A stretch of DNA of 31,301 nucleotides, taken from contig DAOUQU010000001.1 in NCBI GenBank assembly GCA_030625445.1, positions 1 through 31,301 of the forward strand. Direction: 5' to 3'. The position numbers were made by a program, and so were the translations under genes. The notes below the pieces were generated by a model, which was not told where the DNA came from, ran no database searches, and was given only the letters and a program-made list of their open reading frames with translations. The stretch is from Gammaproteobacteria bacterium. GTDB taxonomy: Bacteria > Pseudomonadota > Gammaproteobacteria > Chromatiales > Chromatiaceae. Shown here in pieces: positions 7,764 to 15,616 of this stretch (position 1 is its first letter; the number at the start of each line of letters is the position of its first letter).

Positions 7764-7808
7764 GTGTTGCCTCCAAAATAGCAAGGTAAACTCCCCCCGC
7801 CAACTCCA

Positions 7809-7831
7809 ACCGGATGCACTTCGCATCCGGT
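7809..7831. other. Hairpin 1 upstream of ftsZ
   Basis: ACCGGATGC and GCATCCGGT form a perfect 9-bp stem around a 5-nt loop. On the plus strand it is followed by TATTTTT; in the direction of ftsZ transcription it is followed by TGGAGTTGG, so it is not a terminator for the dcw transcript. It may be an RNA stability or processing structure. Confidence 0.5.
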
Positions 7832-7832
7832 A

Positions 7833-7869
7833 TTTTTCAACGGCCTGTAGGCATCCGGCCATTGAAAAA
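7833..7869. other. Hairpin 2 upstream of ftsZ
   Basis: TTTTTCAA-c-GGCC pairs with GGCC-a-TTGAAAAA around an 11-nt loop. The loop side repeats GCATCCGG from hairpin 1 (7823-7830 and 7851-7858), so the two hairpins could form alternative pairings. Confidence 0.5.
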
Positions 7870-7973
7870 ATCTTGTCAATCAAATACATTGTCATACATT
7901 CTGTGTTGATCCACTCTCTCTAGAAACCTCGCGCGACCAGCATATAAACAAATGAATCATATTTTAATAATGA

Positions 7974-8035
7974 CTCTCGCAAAGATGCAAAGACCGCAAA
8001 GGCTTTTCTTGGCGAACTTTGCACCTTTGCGAGAG
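7974..8035. repeat. Long inverted repeat between ftsA and ftsZ
   Basis: Arms of 19 bp (CTCTCGCAAAGATGCAAAG at 7974-7992 and its complement at 8017-8035) pair with one mismatch around a 24-bp centre. The arms are built from GCAAAG-type units, recalling dispersed palindromic repeats seen in many proteobacterial genomes. No T-run follows in either direction, so it is probably a repeat element or processing stem rather than a terminator. Confidence 0.6.
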
Positions 8036-8122
8036 AAAAAATCTCTTTCATACCCTGTCAACCTGAGACTTGCTCTCGCTGGAGAGTCATGTCTGCACAG
8101 CTCCTTAAATCCCCCATAATGA

Positions 8123-9355
8123 TCAAAAATTACCCTGGAACCAGCTCTTCATGCGGCCCCATATTTCACGGAAACTTCCTCCAGCCCCATTACGCTCACG
8201 CGACGCGCCATTCTCAAGACCAAACAGCAGTAGTCCAACACCTGTTGCGTGAATCGGATTATTAATGACCTCAGCCATGCCAGTGACTAACTGCGGAATC
8301 CCCAGCCTTACCGGCATGTGGAACACCTCTTCCGCCAGGTCGATCAATCCCTCCATCTTGGAACTGCCTCCGGTCATGACAATGCCGCCTGCCAGCAGTT
8401 GATCGAAACCGCTGCGTCTCAATTCTGCCTGTATCAGCTGCAGCAACTCTTCGTAACGCGGCTCAATGACCTCAGCCAGTGTCTGGCGTGACAGAGTCCT
8501 CGATGGACGATCACCAATACTGGCAACCTTGATGGTCTCTTCCGTGGCTGCCAGTTGTGTCAAAGCACAGCCATAACGAATCTTGATATCCTCGGCATGC
8601 ACCGTTGGTGTACGCAGAGCGACCGCAATGTCATTTGTCACCTGGTCACCGGCAATGGGAATCACTGCAGTATGTCGAATTGAGCCATCAGTAAAGACTG
8701 CAATATCCGTCGTTCCGCCGCCAATATCAACCAGGCATACACCCAACTCCTTCTCATCATCCGAGAGTACGGCATAGCTTGAGGCAAGCTGTTCCAGGGT
8801 CAGGTCACACACTTCCAGGCCGCAGTGACGTACGCATTTGTCAATATTCTGTGCAGCACTAACCGCCCCGGTGACGATATGCACACGCGTTTCAAGCCGC
8901 ACTCCGGACATCCCCACAGGTTGATGGATTCCCTCCTGCTCATCGATAATGAATTCCTGCGGCAGTATATGCAGAATTTTCCGGTCGGCCGGAATCGCTA
9001 CAGCCTGTGCTGCATCAATCACCCTGTCGACATCACTCTGCGCCACCTCTCCATCCTTGATTGCCACGATACCGTGAGAGTTGAGACTCTTGATGTGGCT
9101 GCCTGCAATCCCGGCAAAAACCGAATGGATCTCGCATCCTGCCATCAGCTCCGCCTCTTCGACTGCACGTTGTATTGAATGCACCGTGGCTTTAATATCG
9201 ACGACCACACCTTTTTTCAGGCCTGTCGATGGATGCGTACCGATACTGATGACTTCGATCTCACCATCCTGCTGTATCTCACCAACAAGACAGACAATCT
9301 TGGATGTTCCTATATCCAGTCCGATAATGAGGTTATTATCCGTTTGTGAACTCAT
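8123..9355 (-). CDS. ftsA: Cell division protein FtsA
   Basis: Actin-like ATPase that tethers FtsZ to the membrane, 410 residues. The phosphate-1 motif GLDIGTSKI is at about 12-20, and a second phosphate motif, DIGGGTTDIAVF, lies near residue 210; a GGSSKMEGL adenosine-type motif follows near residue 325. The FtsA-specific 1C domain replaces the usual actin subdomain at about 85-165. The last 16 residues (FREIWGRMKSWFQGNF) form the expected amphipathic membrane-targeting helix. The ATG overlaps the ftsQ stop as ATGA, indicating translational coupling. It is followed by the long gap before ftsZ. Confidence 0.98.
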   Translation of the reverse strand: MSSQTDNNLIIGLDIGTSKIVCLVGEIQQDGEIEVISIGTHPSTGLKKGVVVDIKATVHSIQRAVEEAELMAGCEIHSVFAGIAGSHIKSLNSHGIVAIKDGEVAQSDVDRVIDAAQAVAIPADRKILHILPQEFIIDEQEGIHQPVGMSGVRLETRVHIVTGAVSAAQNIDKCVRHCGLEVCDLTLEQLASSYAVLSDDEKELGVCLVDIGGGTTDIAVFTDGSIRHTAVIPIAGDQVTNDIAVALRTPTVHAEDIKIRYGCALTQLAATEETIKVASIGDRPSRTLSRQTLAEVIEPRYEELLQLIQAELRRSGFDQLLAGGIVMTGGSSKMEGLIDLAEEVFHMPVRLGIPQLVTGMAEVINNPIHATGVGLLLFGLENGASRERNGAGGSFREIWGRMKSWFQGNF

Positions 9356-10167
9356 ACCTGTGACTCTATCGACTCTATTTTTAACTCGTTTGTTTTCTCG
9401 TTTGTTTTCTCGTTTGCTTTACTGCCCTGCTGTCTCGTTCTCACTGCCACACCTCCGGAGTAACGCGCATCGATGACATCGAGTATGGCTGTCTGGCCGG
9501 AAAAGTGATCCAGCAGCAACCTGGCTCTTGCCAGGCGCTCCATGACCTTGCTGTTGCCAAGTTCGATACGCACCCCCGAGGTCAGCCATAATGTCCAGCC
9601 ACTGCGTGCATTACGACGCAATCTGGCCACAGCATCATCCCCAGGCAGCAGTTTCCTGAACTGACGGGATTGCTGCATCACATCTGCGGCAAACTGCGCC
9701 TCAGCATCGATCTGTGGCAAACTTGAGAATTGCTCCATTGCGTGCGGCGAAAATAATTCACCCTGCTCACTGATAAGTCTATTGCCTCCCCAGCGGGCAA
9801 AAGGCACATGCTCCTCGATTTTAATCACCAGCACATCCGGCCAAACTCTGCGCACAGTGACTGCGGAGACCCATTGCAACTCTTTAAGAGCTGATTGTAT
9901 CTGGCTGACATCCAGCAAAAAAAATCCGCCGCTCATTGCCCGCGAAATAATGCTCTCCAGCTCACTGCGCTCAACATGCTCAAAACTTCCATCCAGCACC
10001 ACGGATTTCACCGGCATCAGTGACGGATCCTGCATTTTTTGATGAATCCAGTAGGCTGCAACCACGATGACAGCCACCAGCAATAGAGCGCCGCCTGAAC
10101 GCATCCACAGCACATCACCACGGGTAACACCCTGCTTTTTATTATTTGTTTTTTTCTTTGCAGTCAT
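9352..10167 (-). CDS. ftsQ: Cell division protein FtsQ
   Basis: Bitopic inner-membrane divisome protein that scaffolds FtsL/FtsB. It has 271 residues from the ATG at 10167, which overlaps the ddlB stop as TGATG and has GGAG 8 nt upstream; a GTG at 10203 would lie inside ddlB. A lysine-rich cytoplasmic tail is followed by a membrane segment at about 26-41, a POTRA domain at about 52-121 (PVKSVVLDGSFEHVERSEL...) and the FtsQ beta domain. The C-terminal tail carries the tetrapeptides KANE, KTNE, KTNE from a 12-bp tandem repeat. Its stop overlaps the ftsA ATG. Confidence 0.95.
   Translation of the reverse strand: MTAKKKTNNKKQGVTRGDVLWMRSGGALLLVAVIVVAAYWIHQKMQDPSLMPVKSVVLDGSFEHVERSELESIISRAMSGGFFLLDVSQIQSALKELQWVSAVTVRRVWPDVLVIKIEEHVPFARWGGNRLISEQGELFSPHAMEQFSSLPQIDAEAQFAADVMQQSRQFRKLLPGDDAVARLRRNARSGWTLWLTSGVRIELGNSKVMERLARARLLLDHFSGQTAILDVIDARYSGGVAVRTRQQGSKANEKTNEKTNELKIESIESQV
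9385..9420. repeat. 12-bp tandem repeat (3 copies) in the ftsQ 3' end
   Basis: On the plus strand CTCGTTTGTTTT occurs at 9385-9396 and 9397-9408, with CTCGTTTGCTTT at 9409-9420. In ftsQ this reads KANE-KTNE-KTNE. The unit is a multiple of three, so copy-number change by slippage would keep the frame and the downstream ATGA junction with ftsA. Confidence 0.85.
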
Positions 10168-11090
10168 CAGGCATGCTCCAGAGTCTGCTGCAAAATTTTC
10201 CACACCAGCTCATCAAAACTGATGCCCTGCGCCTTTGCCGCCATCGGCACCAGGCTGTGATCAGTCATCCCCGGCACGGTATTGATCTCAATCAGCCACA
10301 TCCCGCCGGCTTCATCGATCATCATATCGACGCGCCCCCAGCCATTCGCTCCTACTGCATCAAATGCCTCCAGTGCAACAGCCTGTGCACGCTCCTCCCC
10401 GATGGAATCGAGGCCGGAAGGGATGTGATACCCGGTCTCATCCGATTGATACTTGGCCTCATAATCATAAAATTCATTGGGCGTCTGCAGACGAATCACG
10501 GGCAGCGCATCAGCTCCCAAAATGGCGACTGTATATTCACTTCCAGTGATCCACCGCTCTGCAATCACAATTGGGTCATACTCACGTGCCACCTGCCATG
10601 CCTGATCAAGTTCAGCTTCAGTAGTGACACGCGACATACCGATACTGGAACCTTCATTCGCCGGCTTAATCATCAAAGGAAAGCCCAGAGCAGCAGCCAG
10701 CTTCAGATCAGAGGGATTGCGCAGCAATTGATAGTCAGGCGTCGGCAGACCAACACCTCCCCACATCAGCTTGGTGCGGTATTTATCCATCGCAATTGCG
10801 GAACCCATCACCCCGCTGCCGGTATAGGGGATGCCCAGCGTTTGCAGCGCCCCCTGAATCTGTCCGTCTTCACCGCCCCTGCCGTGCAGCACGATAAAGG
10901 CGCGCTCATAGTTGTGTTGATAGAGATCCACAATATCCTGCGGTGCAGTGATATCCACGGCATGGGCATCGACGCCCCGGCGAAGCAGCCCGTCGAGAAC
11001 GGCTCGACCACTGTTCAGCGATACTTCGCGCTCGGCGGATGTTCCGCCCATCAGCACGGCCACCTTTCCAAACTTCTGCGCATCCCTCAT
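10167..11090 (-). CDS. ddlB: D-alanine--D-alanine ligase
   Basis: ATP-grasp ligase that makes D-Ala-D-Ala for the UDP-MurNAc-pentapeptide, 307 residues. MGGTSAEREVSLNSG is the N-terminal D-Ala binding region; HGRGGEDG lies near residue 70; AMDKYRTK and KPANEGSSIGMS are the ATP-grasp segments; and the metal-binding INTVPGMTDHSLVP is near the C-terminus. It starts with an ATGA overlap on murB and ends with a TGATG overlap on ftsQ, so it lies in the middle of a coupled run. Placement before ftsQ is the classic ddlB position. Confidence 0.98.
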   Translation of the reverse strand: MRDAQKFGKVAVLMGGTSAEREVSLNSGRAVLDGLLRRGVDAHAVDITAPQDIVDLYQHNYERAFIVLHGRGGEDGQIQGALQTLGIPYTGSGVMGSAIAMDKYRTKLMWGGVGLPTPDYQLLRNPSDLKLAAALGFPLMIKPANEGSSIGMSRVTTEAELDQAWQVAREYDPIVIAERWITGSEYTVAILGADALPVIRLQTPNEFYDYEAKYQSDETGYHIPSGLDSIGEERAQAVALEAFDAVGANGWGRVDMMIDEAGGMWLIEINTVPGMTDHSLVPMAAKAQGISFDELVWKILQQTLEHA

Positions 11091-11965
11091 GCCGCCTCCC
11101 CTACAATATGCACTTCGGCTTGCAGGGAGATACTGCTTTGCCGGAATACCTGCTGCTGCACATACCCCATCAACTGCTCAATATCAGTTGCCGTGGCATC
11201 ACCACGATTGATAATGAAATTTGCATGTTTTTCAGAGACACAGGCGCCTCCGATGCAGTAGCCTTTGAGGCCTGCAGCCTCAATCAGACGCGCCGCGTAA
11301 TCACCCTCAGGATTACGGAATGTCGATCCGCAACTGGGCTGGGTCGTTGGCTGCGTCTGGCTGCGATGCTCCAGCAATTGTCGAATTTTCTGCTGTGCTT
11401 TATTCACATCGCCACGCTGCAGGCGAAACCAGCCACGCAGAAAAAATTCACCGGCAGGTCCGCTTACCTCACGGTAGTGCACCTCAAACTCCTCCGGCAT
11501 ACGCGTTCTGATAACGCCGTAACGATCGATGGTTTCGACCTTGATAACATTTTCCCAGGTCTCGCCACCAAATGCGCCTGCATTCATGGCCAGGGCACCG
11601 CCGATGGTGCCGGGTATACCGGCAAAAAACTCAAGGCCGCAGTAACCCTGTTTAGCGCTCTCTCGTGCCGCCTTTGCGCAACTCACACCAGCTTGCGCAG
11701 AGAGCATGTCATCAATGATTTCAATCTCCTGAAAGCGCCCCTTTGTAAGAATCACACTCCCGTCAAAACCACCGTCACGCACCAGCAGGTTGCTTCCCAG
11801 TCCGACCCAGATCAGCTCTTCATCATCAGCAAGCTGCTGTAGAAATTGCTGCAGATCAGCTGTGTCTGCCGGTCGAAACAACTGTTTCACGCCCCCTCCT
11901 GTGCGCCAGCTGCAGTGAGGCCCCATCGGCTCCTGCTGCAGCAATTCTCCACGCAACTGCAGCAT
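11087..11965 (-). CDS. murB: UDP-N-acetylenolpyruvoylglucosamine reductase
   Basis: FAD-dependent reductase that forms UDP-MurNAc, 292 residues. The FAD-binding part includes GLGSNLLVRDGG and GIPGTIGGALAMNAGAFG; CGSTFRNP carries the catalytic Ser, and the final Glu region is EVHIVGE. Length and motif spacing match type II MurB, the shorter form found in many dcw clusters, rather than the longer type I enzyme of E. coli, which lies outside the cluster. The ATG overlaps the murC stop by one base (TGATG). Confidence 0.97.
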   Translation of the reverse strand: MLQLRGELLQQEPMGPHCSWRTGGGVKQLFRPADTADLQQFLQQLADDEELIWVGLGSNLLVRDGGFDGSVILTKGRFQEIEIIDDMLSAQAGVSCAKAARESAKQGYCGLEFFAGIPGTIGGALAMNAGAFGGETWENVIKVETIDRYGVIRTRMPEEFEVHYREVSGPAGEFFLRGWFRLQRGDVNKAQQKIRQLLEHRSQTQPTTQPSCGSTFRNPEGDYAARLIEAAGLKGYCIGGACVSEKHANFIINRGDATATDIEQLMGYVQQQVFRQSSISLQAEVHIVGEAA

Positions 11966-13398
11966 CAGGAGACTCCCAGAAGCTGAGGCAGCTTCGCAGC
12001 GACCTGTCCGATGCTGCCGGCACCCATCATCAACACCACGTCATCCGGCTTCAGCACGGCAGCCAGTGTCTGCGGCAGCTCATCAAGCTGCTCAACAAAA
12101 ATCGGGTTAATCTGCCCGCGGGTGCGGATGGCGGCAGCCAGTGCACGCCCGTCTGCACCACTGATCGGCGACTCTCCGGCGGCATAGACCTCGTTCAACA
12201 GCAGCACATCCACACTCGACAAAACCGCTGTGAAATCTTCAAACTGCTCCTGGGTGCGGCTATAACGATGCGGCTGATACGCCAGTATCAAACGACGCTG
12301 CGGCCAGCCTGCCCTGACAGCATCAATTGTTGCAGCCACTTCACGCGGATGATGGCCATAATCATCGACCAGCATGACCCTGCCATCCTTCCACTCAAAA
12401 TCCTGACTCTGGAAACGCCGGCCAATTCCTGCAAAATTTTTCAGCGCACGCTGAATAGCGGAGTTATCCACACCCAATTCACGCGCAACTGCAACTGCCG
12501 CTACTGCATTTAATACATTGTGCTTACCCGGCATATTGAGATTGATATCGATGACTTCATCATCGACACACTGCACCTGGAATGTGGTGCGCAAACCCTG
12601 CTGTTCAATATTGAGAACACGAACATCGGCATCCTGCGACCGGCCATAGGTGATCACGCGACGCGTCACCCTGGGAATCAGGCCACGCACTTCGGGATCA
12701 TCGATGCACATCACCGCCAATCCGTAGAAAGGCAGATGATGCAGAAATTCGATGAATGTCTGGCGCAGCCGCTCGAAATCCCCACCATAGGTTTCCATAT
12801 GGTCATGATCGACATTCGTGATCACAGAGATCATCGGCTGCAGATAGAGAAACGAGGCGTCGCTCTCGTCAGCCTCTGCAACCAGGTAATCACTCGCGCC
12901 AAGCTGCGCATTGGCTCCGGCAGAATTCAACAGCCCGCCAATAACAAACGTCGGATCCAGCCCCCCTTCCGCAAGCAGGCAGGTCACCAGACTGGTGGTG
13001 GTGGTTTTTCCATGGGTTCCAGCTACCGCGATGCCATAACGAAAACGCATCAACTCGGCCAGCATCTCGGCGCGCGGCACCACCGGAATCCGTTTTTCCC
13101 TGGCATAAACCACTTCCGGGTTGTCATCACGGATCGCCGTGGAGACAACCACTGCATCGCAGCCTTCAACCTGTTCCGCCTCATGACCCTGATAGATGGT
13201 GGCGCCCATACTGCGCAACTGCCGCACGGCTGCATTGTCAGAGAGATCCGAGCCGGAGACATGGTAACCGAGATTGATCATAACCTGCGCGATGCCATTC
13301 ATGCCTGATCCGCCGATTCCGACAAAGTAGAGGTGTGATACGCGCATGCGCATCGCCTCCATGGCACGACTCTCCGGCATGATGCCCTGCGTCGTCAT
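11965..13398 (-). CDS. murC: UDP-N-acetylmuramate--L-alanine ligase
   Basis: First Mur ligase; it adds L-Ala to UDP-MurNAc. It has 477 residues. The N-terminal Rossmann motif GIGGSGM is at 27-33, and the ATP loop GTHGKTTTT at 127-135; the HGK form is typical of MurC. The central domain has DESDASFL and TNVDHDHMETYGG; the C-terminal domain has DDYGHHPREV and YQPHRYSRT, both MurC hallmarks. The ATG at 13398 overlaps the murG stop by 4 nt. Internal Met codons at residues 13, 16 and 18 are possible alternatives. Confidence 0.98.
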   Translation of the reverse strand: MTTQGIMPESRAMEAMRMRVSHLYFVGIGGSGMNGIAQVMINLGYHVSGSDLSDNAAVRQLRSMGATIYQGHEAEQVEGCDAVVVSTAIRDDNPEVVYAREKRIPVVPRAEMLAELMRFRYGIAVAGTHGKTTTTSLVTCLLAEGGLDPTFVIGGLLNSAGANAQLGASDYLVAEADESDASFLYLQPMISVITNVDHDHMETYGGDFERLRQTFIEFLHHLPFYGLAVMCIDDPEVRGLIPRVTRRVITYGRSQDADVRVLNIEQQGLRTTFQVQCVDDEVIDINLNMPGKHNVLNAVAAVAVARELGVDNSAIQRALKNFAGIGRRFQSQDFEWKDGRVMLVDDYGHHPREVAATIDAVRAGWPQRRLILAYQPHRYSRTQEQFEDFTAVLSSVDVLLLNEVYAAGESPISGADGRALAAAIRTRGQINPIFVEQLDELPQTLAAVLKPDDVVLMMGAGSIGQVAAKLPQLLGVS

Positions 13399-14465
13399 CG
13401 TATCATCACCCTTTCACAAATATCGCCAACCTGTGAAGTCGCATCGCTCCTTGCAAGCAGACGTGCTTTCTGCGCCATATGCAGCAGTCTGTCACGGTCA
13501 AAATTACGAATTTTCTGGGCCAGCACCGCAGCACTCATATCACGCTGCTGCAGAATCACTGCGGCCCCCTTGTCAGCAAGATAACGCGCATTGAGTGTCT
13601 GATGATCATCCACTGCATAAGGATAGGGAACCAGTATCGAAGCAACGCCTGCCGCTGCAAGCTCGGAAACGGTAAGAGCACCGCTGCGGCAAATCATCAA
13701 ATCAGCCCAGCTATAGGCCTCAGCCATATCATCAATAAATTCAACAACCCATGACTTCACCCCGGCATCTTCATAGGCTTGCAGGGTTTGCTGCTCTTTA
13801 TTGCGGCCCGATTGATGCCCGATGGCGGGACGCTGTGCTTCATCGATGAGCGCCAACGCTTCCGGCACCACCTCATTGAGCGTTGCGGCACCAAGAGACC
13901 CTCCAACAACCAGCACCTGTACCGGCCCGTTGTGTTGTGACATGCGTTCTGCGGGAGGCGCCAGTGCAGCTATCTCTGCACGCACCGGATTCCCTGTCGT
14001 TGTCACTTTTTTCGACGCCCTGAAGGTTCCCGGAAATGCTTCACAAACCGCCGTGGCAAATTTAGAGAGCAGCTTGTTGGTGACTCCGGCAATCGCATTC
14101 TGTTCATGAATCACCAGCGGCGTCCCCGTGAGACGTGCAGCCACGCCACCCGGACCGGAGGCGAAGCCCCCCATGCCAATAACCAGCGCCGGTTTTCTGT
14201 GACGCATCACTGCCAGCGCCTGCAGCAGTGATTGTGTCAATAGAAAGGGGGCTGTCAACATGCGCTTGACGCCATTACCTCGCAGCCCCTTGATATTGAC
14301 CACATCAAACTCGATTTGATGCTGTGGAACCAGGCGTGCTTCAAAACTGTCCGGAGTTCCCAGCCAGCTGACCGAGTAGCCTCTTGAGATCATCTCTTTC
14401 GCAGTCGCCAGCGCAGGATAGACATGCCCTCCGGTCCCGCCTGCCATGATGATAATGTGTTTCAT
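13395..14465 (-). CDS. murG: UDP-GlcNAc:lipid I N-acetylglucosaminyltransferase
   Basis: Peripheral inner-membrane GT-B glycosyltransferase that converts lipid I to lipid II, 356 residues. The N-terminal glycine loop GGTGGHVYPALA is at about 9-20. MGGFASGPGG and HEQNAIAG are further conserved loops, and VVGGSLGAATLN opens the C-terminal domain. The sugar-nucleotide site includes CRSGALTVSELAAAG and PYPYAVDDHQTLNA. It is coupled to ftsW by an ATGA overlap and to murC at its end. Confidence 0.98.
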   Translation of the reverse strand: MKHIIIMAGGTGGHVYPALATAKEMISRGYSVSWLGTPDSFEARLVPQHQIEFDVVNIKGLRGNGVKRMLTAPFLLTQSLLQALAVMRHRKPALVIGMGGFASGPGGVAARLTGTPLVIHEQNAIAGVTNKLLSKFATAVCEAFPGTFRASKKVTTTGNPVRAEIAALAPPAERMSQHNGPVQVLVVGGSLGAATLNEVVPEALALIDEAQRPAIGHQSGRNKEQQTLQAYEDAGVKSWVVEFIDDMAEAYSWADLMICRSGALTVSELAAAGVASILVPYPYAVDDHQTLNARYLADKGAAVILQQRDMSAAVLAQKIRNFDRDRLLHMAQKARLLARSDATSQVGDICERVMIR

Positions 14466-15616
14466 TTCTTGCTCCGTTTGCCTTGTTTTGGCACAACTTC
14501 AAGATGGATGCGCTGCAACATCGCAATCACCACACAGGCAACGATAATGCTGTTGCCTCCATAGCTCATCAGCGGCAAAGTCAATCCCTTGGTGGGAAGC
14601 AGACCAAGATTGACGCCAATATTGATAAACGCCTGAAAGCCCAGCCACAATCCACAACCGTAGGCGATATAGAGTGCAAAGCGCTTGCTCTGCTTCTCTG
14701 CCAGAGCGCCAATGCGGAATGCCCTCCAGCTGATAAAAGCAAACAGCAGAATAATCGACACCGTACCAAGCAGACCAAACTCCTCACCGATCACTGCCAT
14801 CAGAAAATCGTTGTGGGCTTCCGGTAGGTAGAAAAGCTTTTGCACCCCTTCACCGAGCCCGACGCCACTCCACTCACCACGTCCAAATGCGATCAATGCA
14901 TTGGAGAGCTGATAACCGCTGTTAAGCGGGTCGGCAAAGGGATCCATAAAAGAGGTGACGCGCTTCATGCGATAGGGCTCTATGATCACCAGTGCCCCCA
15001 GCGACACGACTGCAACTGCAAACAGAACCAGATATTGACGTATCGGCACCCCGCCGAGAAACAGCATGCCAAAAGCAGTGAACAGCAGCACCACTGTAGT
15101 TCCCATATCAGGTTCCAGCATGATCAATGCCGAGGCAAGCAGAACCGGCAGCAATGGTTTGATAAAGCCCCACACACTTGTCGTGACCTCCAGATGCTTA
15201 CGATTCAGATAACCCGCCAGATAGAGCATCACGAACAACTTCATAAACTCGGAACTCTGCAGATTAAAACCACCGAGAGAGATCCAGCGTTGTGCGCCAT
15301 TGACACTGCGTCCTATCCCGGGGATCAACACCAGCACCAGCAGCACCAAACCGAAGATATAGAGCAACGGGCCCCATCGTTCCCAGCGATCAATGGGGAT
15401 ACGCATGACAATCGCACCAGCCACTAAGCCCAGCAGAACGGCGAACAGATGTCGGCTGACGAAAAAATAGGGAGCAGCAGCGTAGCGATGGATGGTAGCC
15501 GATCCCACCATCACCACTCCAAACAGCAGCAGTGTCAGGGCTGCGGCAAGTAGTGGATAATCGAGTTGCGGCATCTCCCATATTTTCCCCTCTCTCTGCT
15601 GCATGATCGCTTCCAT
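14462..15616 (-). CDS. ftsW: SEDS peptidoglycan polymerase FtsW
   Basis: Septal glycan-chain polymerase of the SEDS family, 384 residues with about ten hydrophobic segments. Conserved SEDS features include the GSATIHRYA loop after the first membrane segment, GAQRWISLGGFNLQSSEFMKL, the EPDMGT motif, and a C-terminal PTKGLTLPLMSYGGNS segment. It works with FtsI, encoded upstream. The ATG at 15616 shares a base with the murD stop (TGATG). Confidence 0.97.
   Translation of the reverse strand: MEAIMQQREGKIWEMPQLDYPLLAAALTLLLFGVVMVGSATIHRYAAAPYFFVSRHLFAVLLGLVAGAIVMRIPIDRWERWGPLLYIFGLVLLVLVLIPGIGRSVNGAQRWISLGGFNLQSSEFMKLFVMLYLAGYLNRKHLEVTTSVWGFIKPLLPVLLASALIMLEPDMGTTVVLLFTAFGMLFLGGVPIRQYLVLFAVAVVSLGALVIIEPYRMKRVTSFMDPFADPLNSGYQLSNALIAFGRGEWSGVGLGEGVQKLFYLPEAHNDFLMAVIGEEFGLLGTVSIILLFAFISWRAFRIGALAEKQSKRFALYIAYGCGLWLGFQAFINIGVNLGLLPTKGLTLPLMSYGGNSIIVACVVIAMLQRIHLEVVPKQGKRSKK

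Larger units (their letters stand above)
7728..8122. other. ftsA-ftsZ intergenic region (395 bp)
   Basis: Apart from the leader ORF and the structures listed separately, this gap holds no recognisable gene. It contains two adjacent hairpins (7809-7869), a long inverted repeat (7974-8035), an outer 8-bp inverted pair (TGACTCTC at 7971-7978 with GAGAGTCA at 8082-8089) and a small hairpin near 8073-8086. A TTGACA hexamer on the minus strand (7874-7879 region) lacks a matching -10 at normal spacing, so I do not call a promoter there. Confidence 0.6.

Noticed and set aside
7870..7900. TTGACA on the minus strand as an ftsZ promoter
   Set aside because: No acceptable -10 hexamer at 16-18 bp spacing; the sequence at that point is part of hairpin 2.
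10146..11261. Long open frame (371 codons) antisense to ddlB
   Set aside because: It mirrors ddlB and part of murB; His/Gln-rich composition, no domain, no ribosome site.
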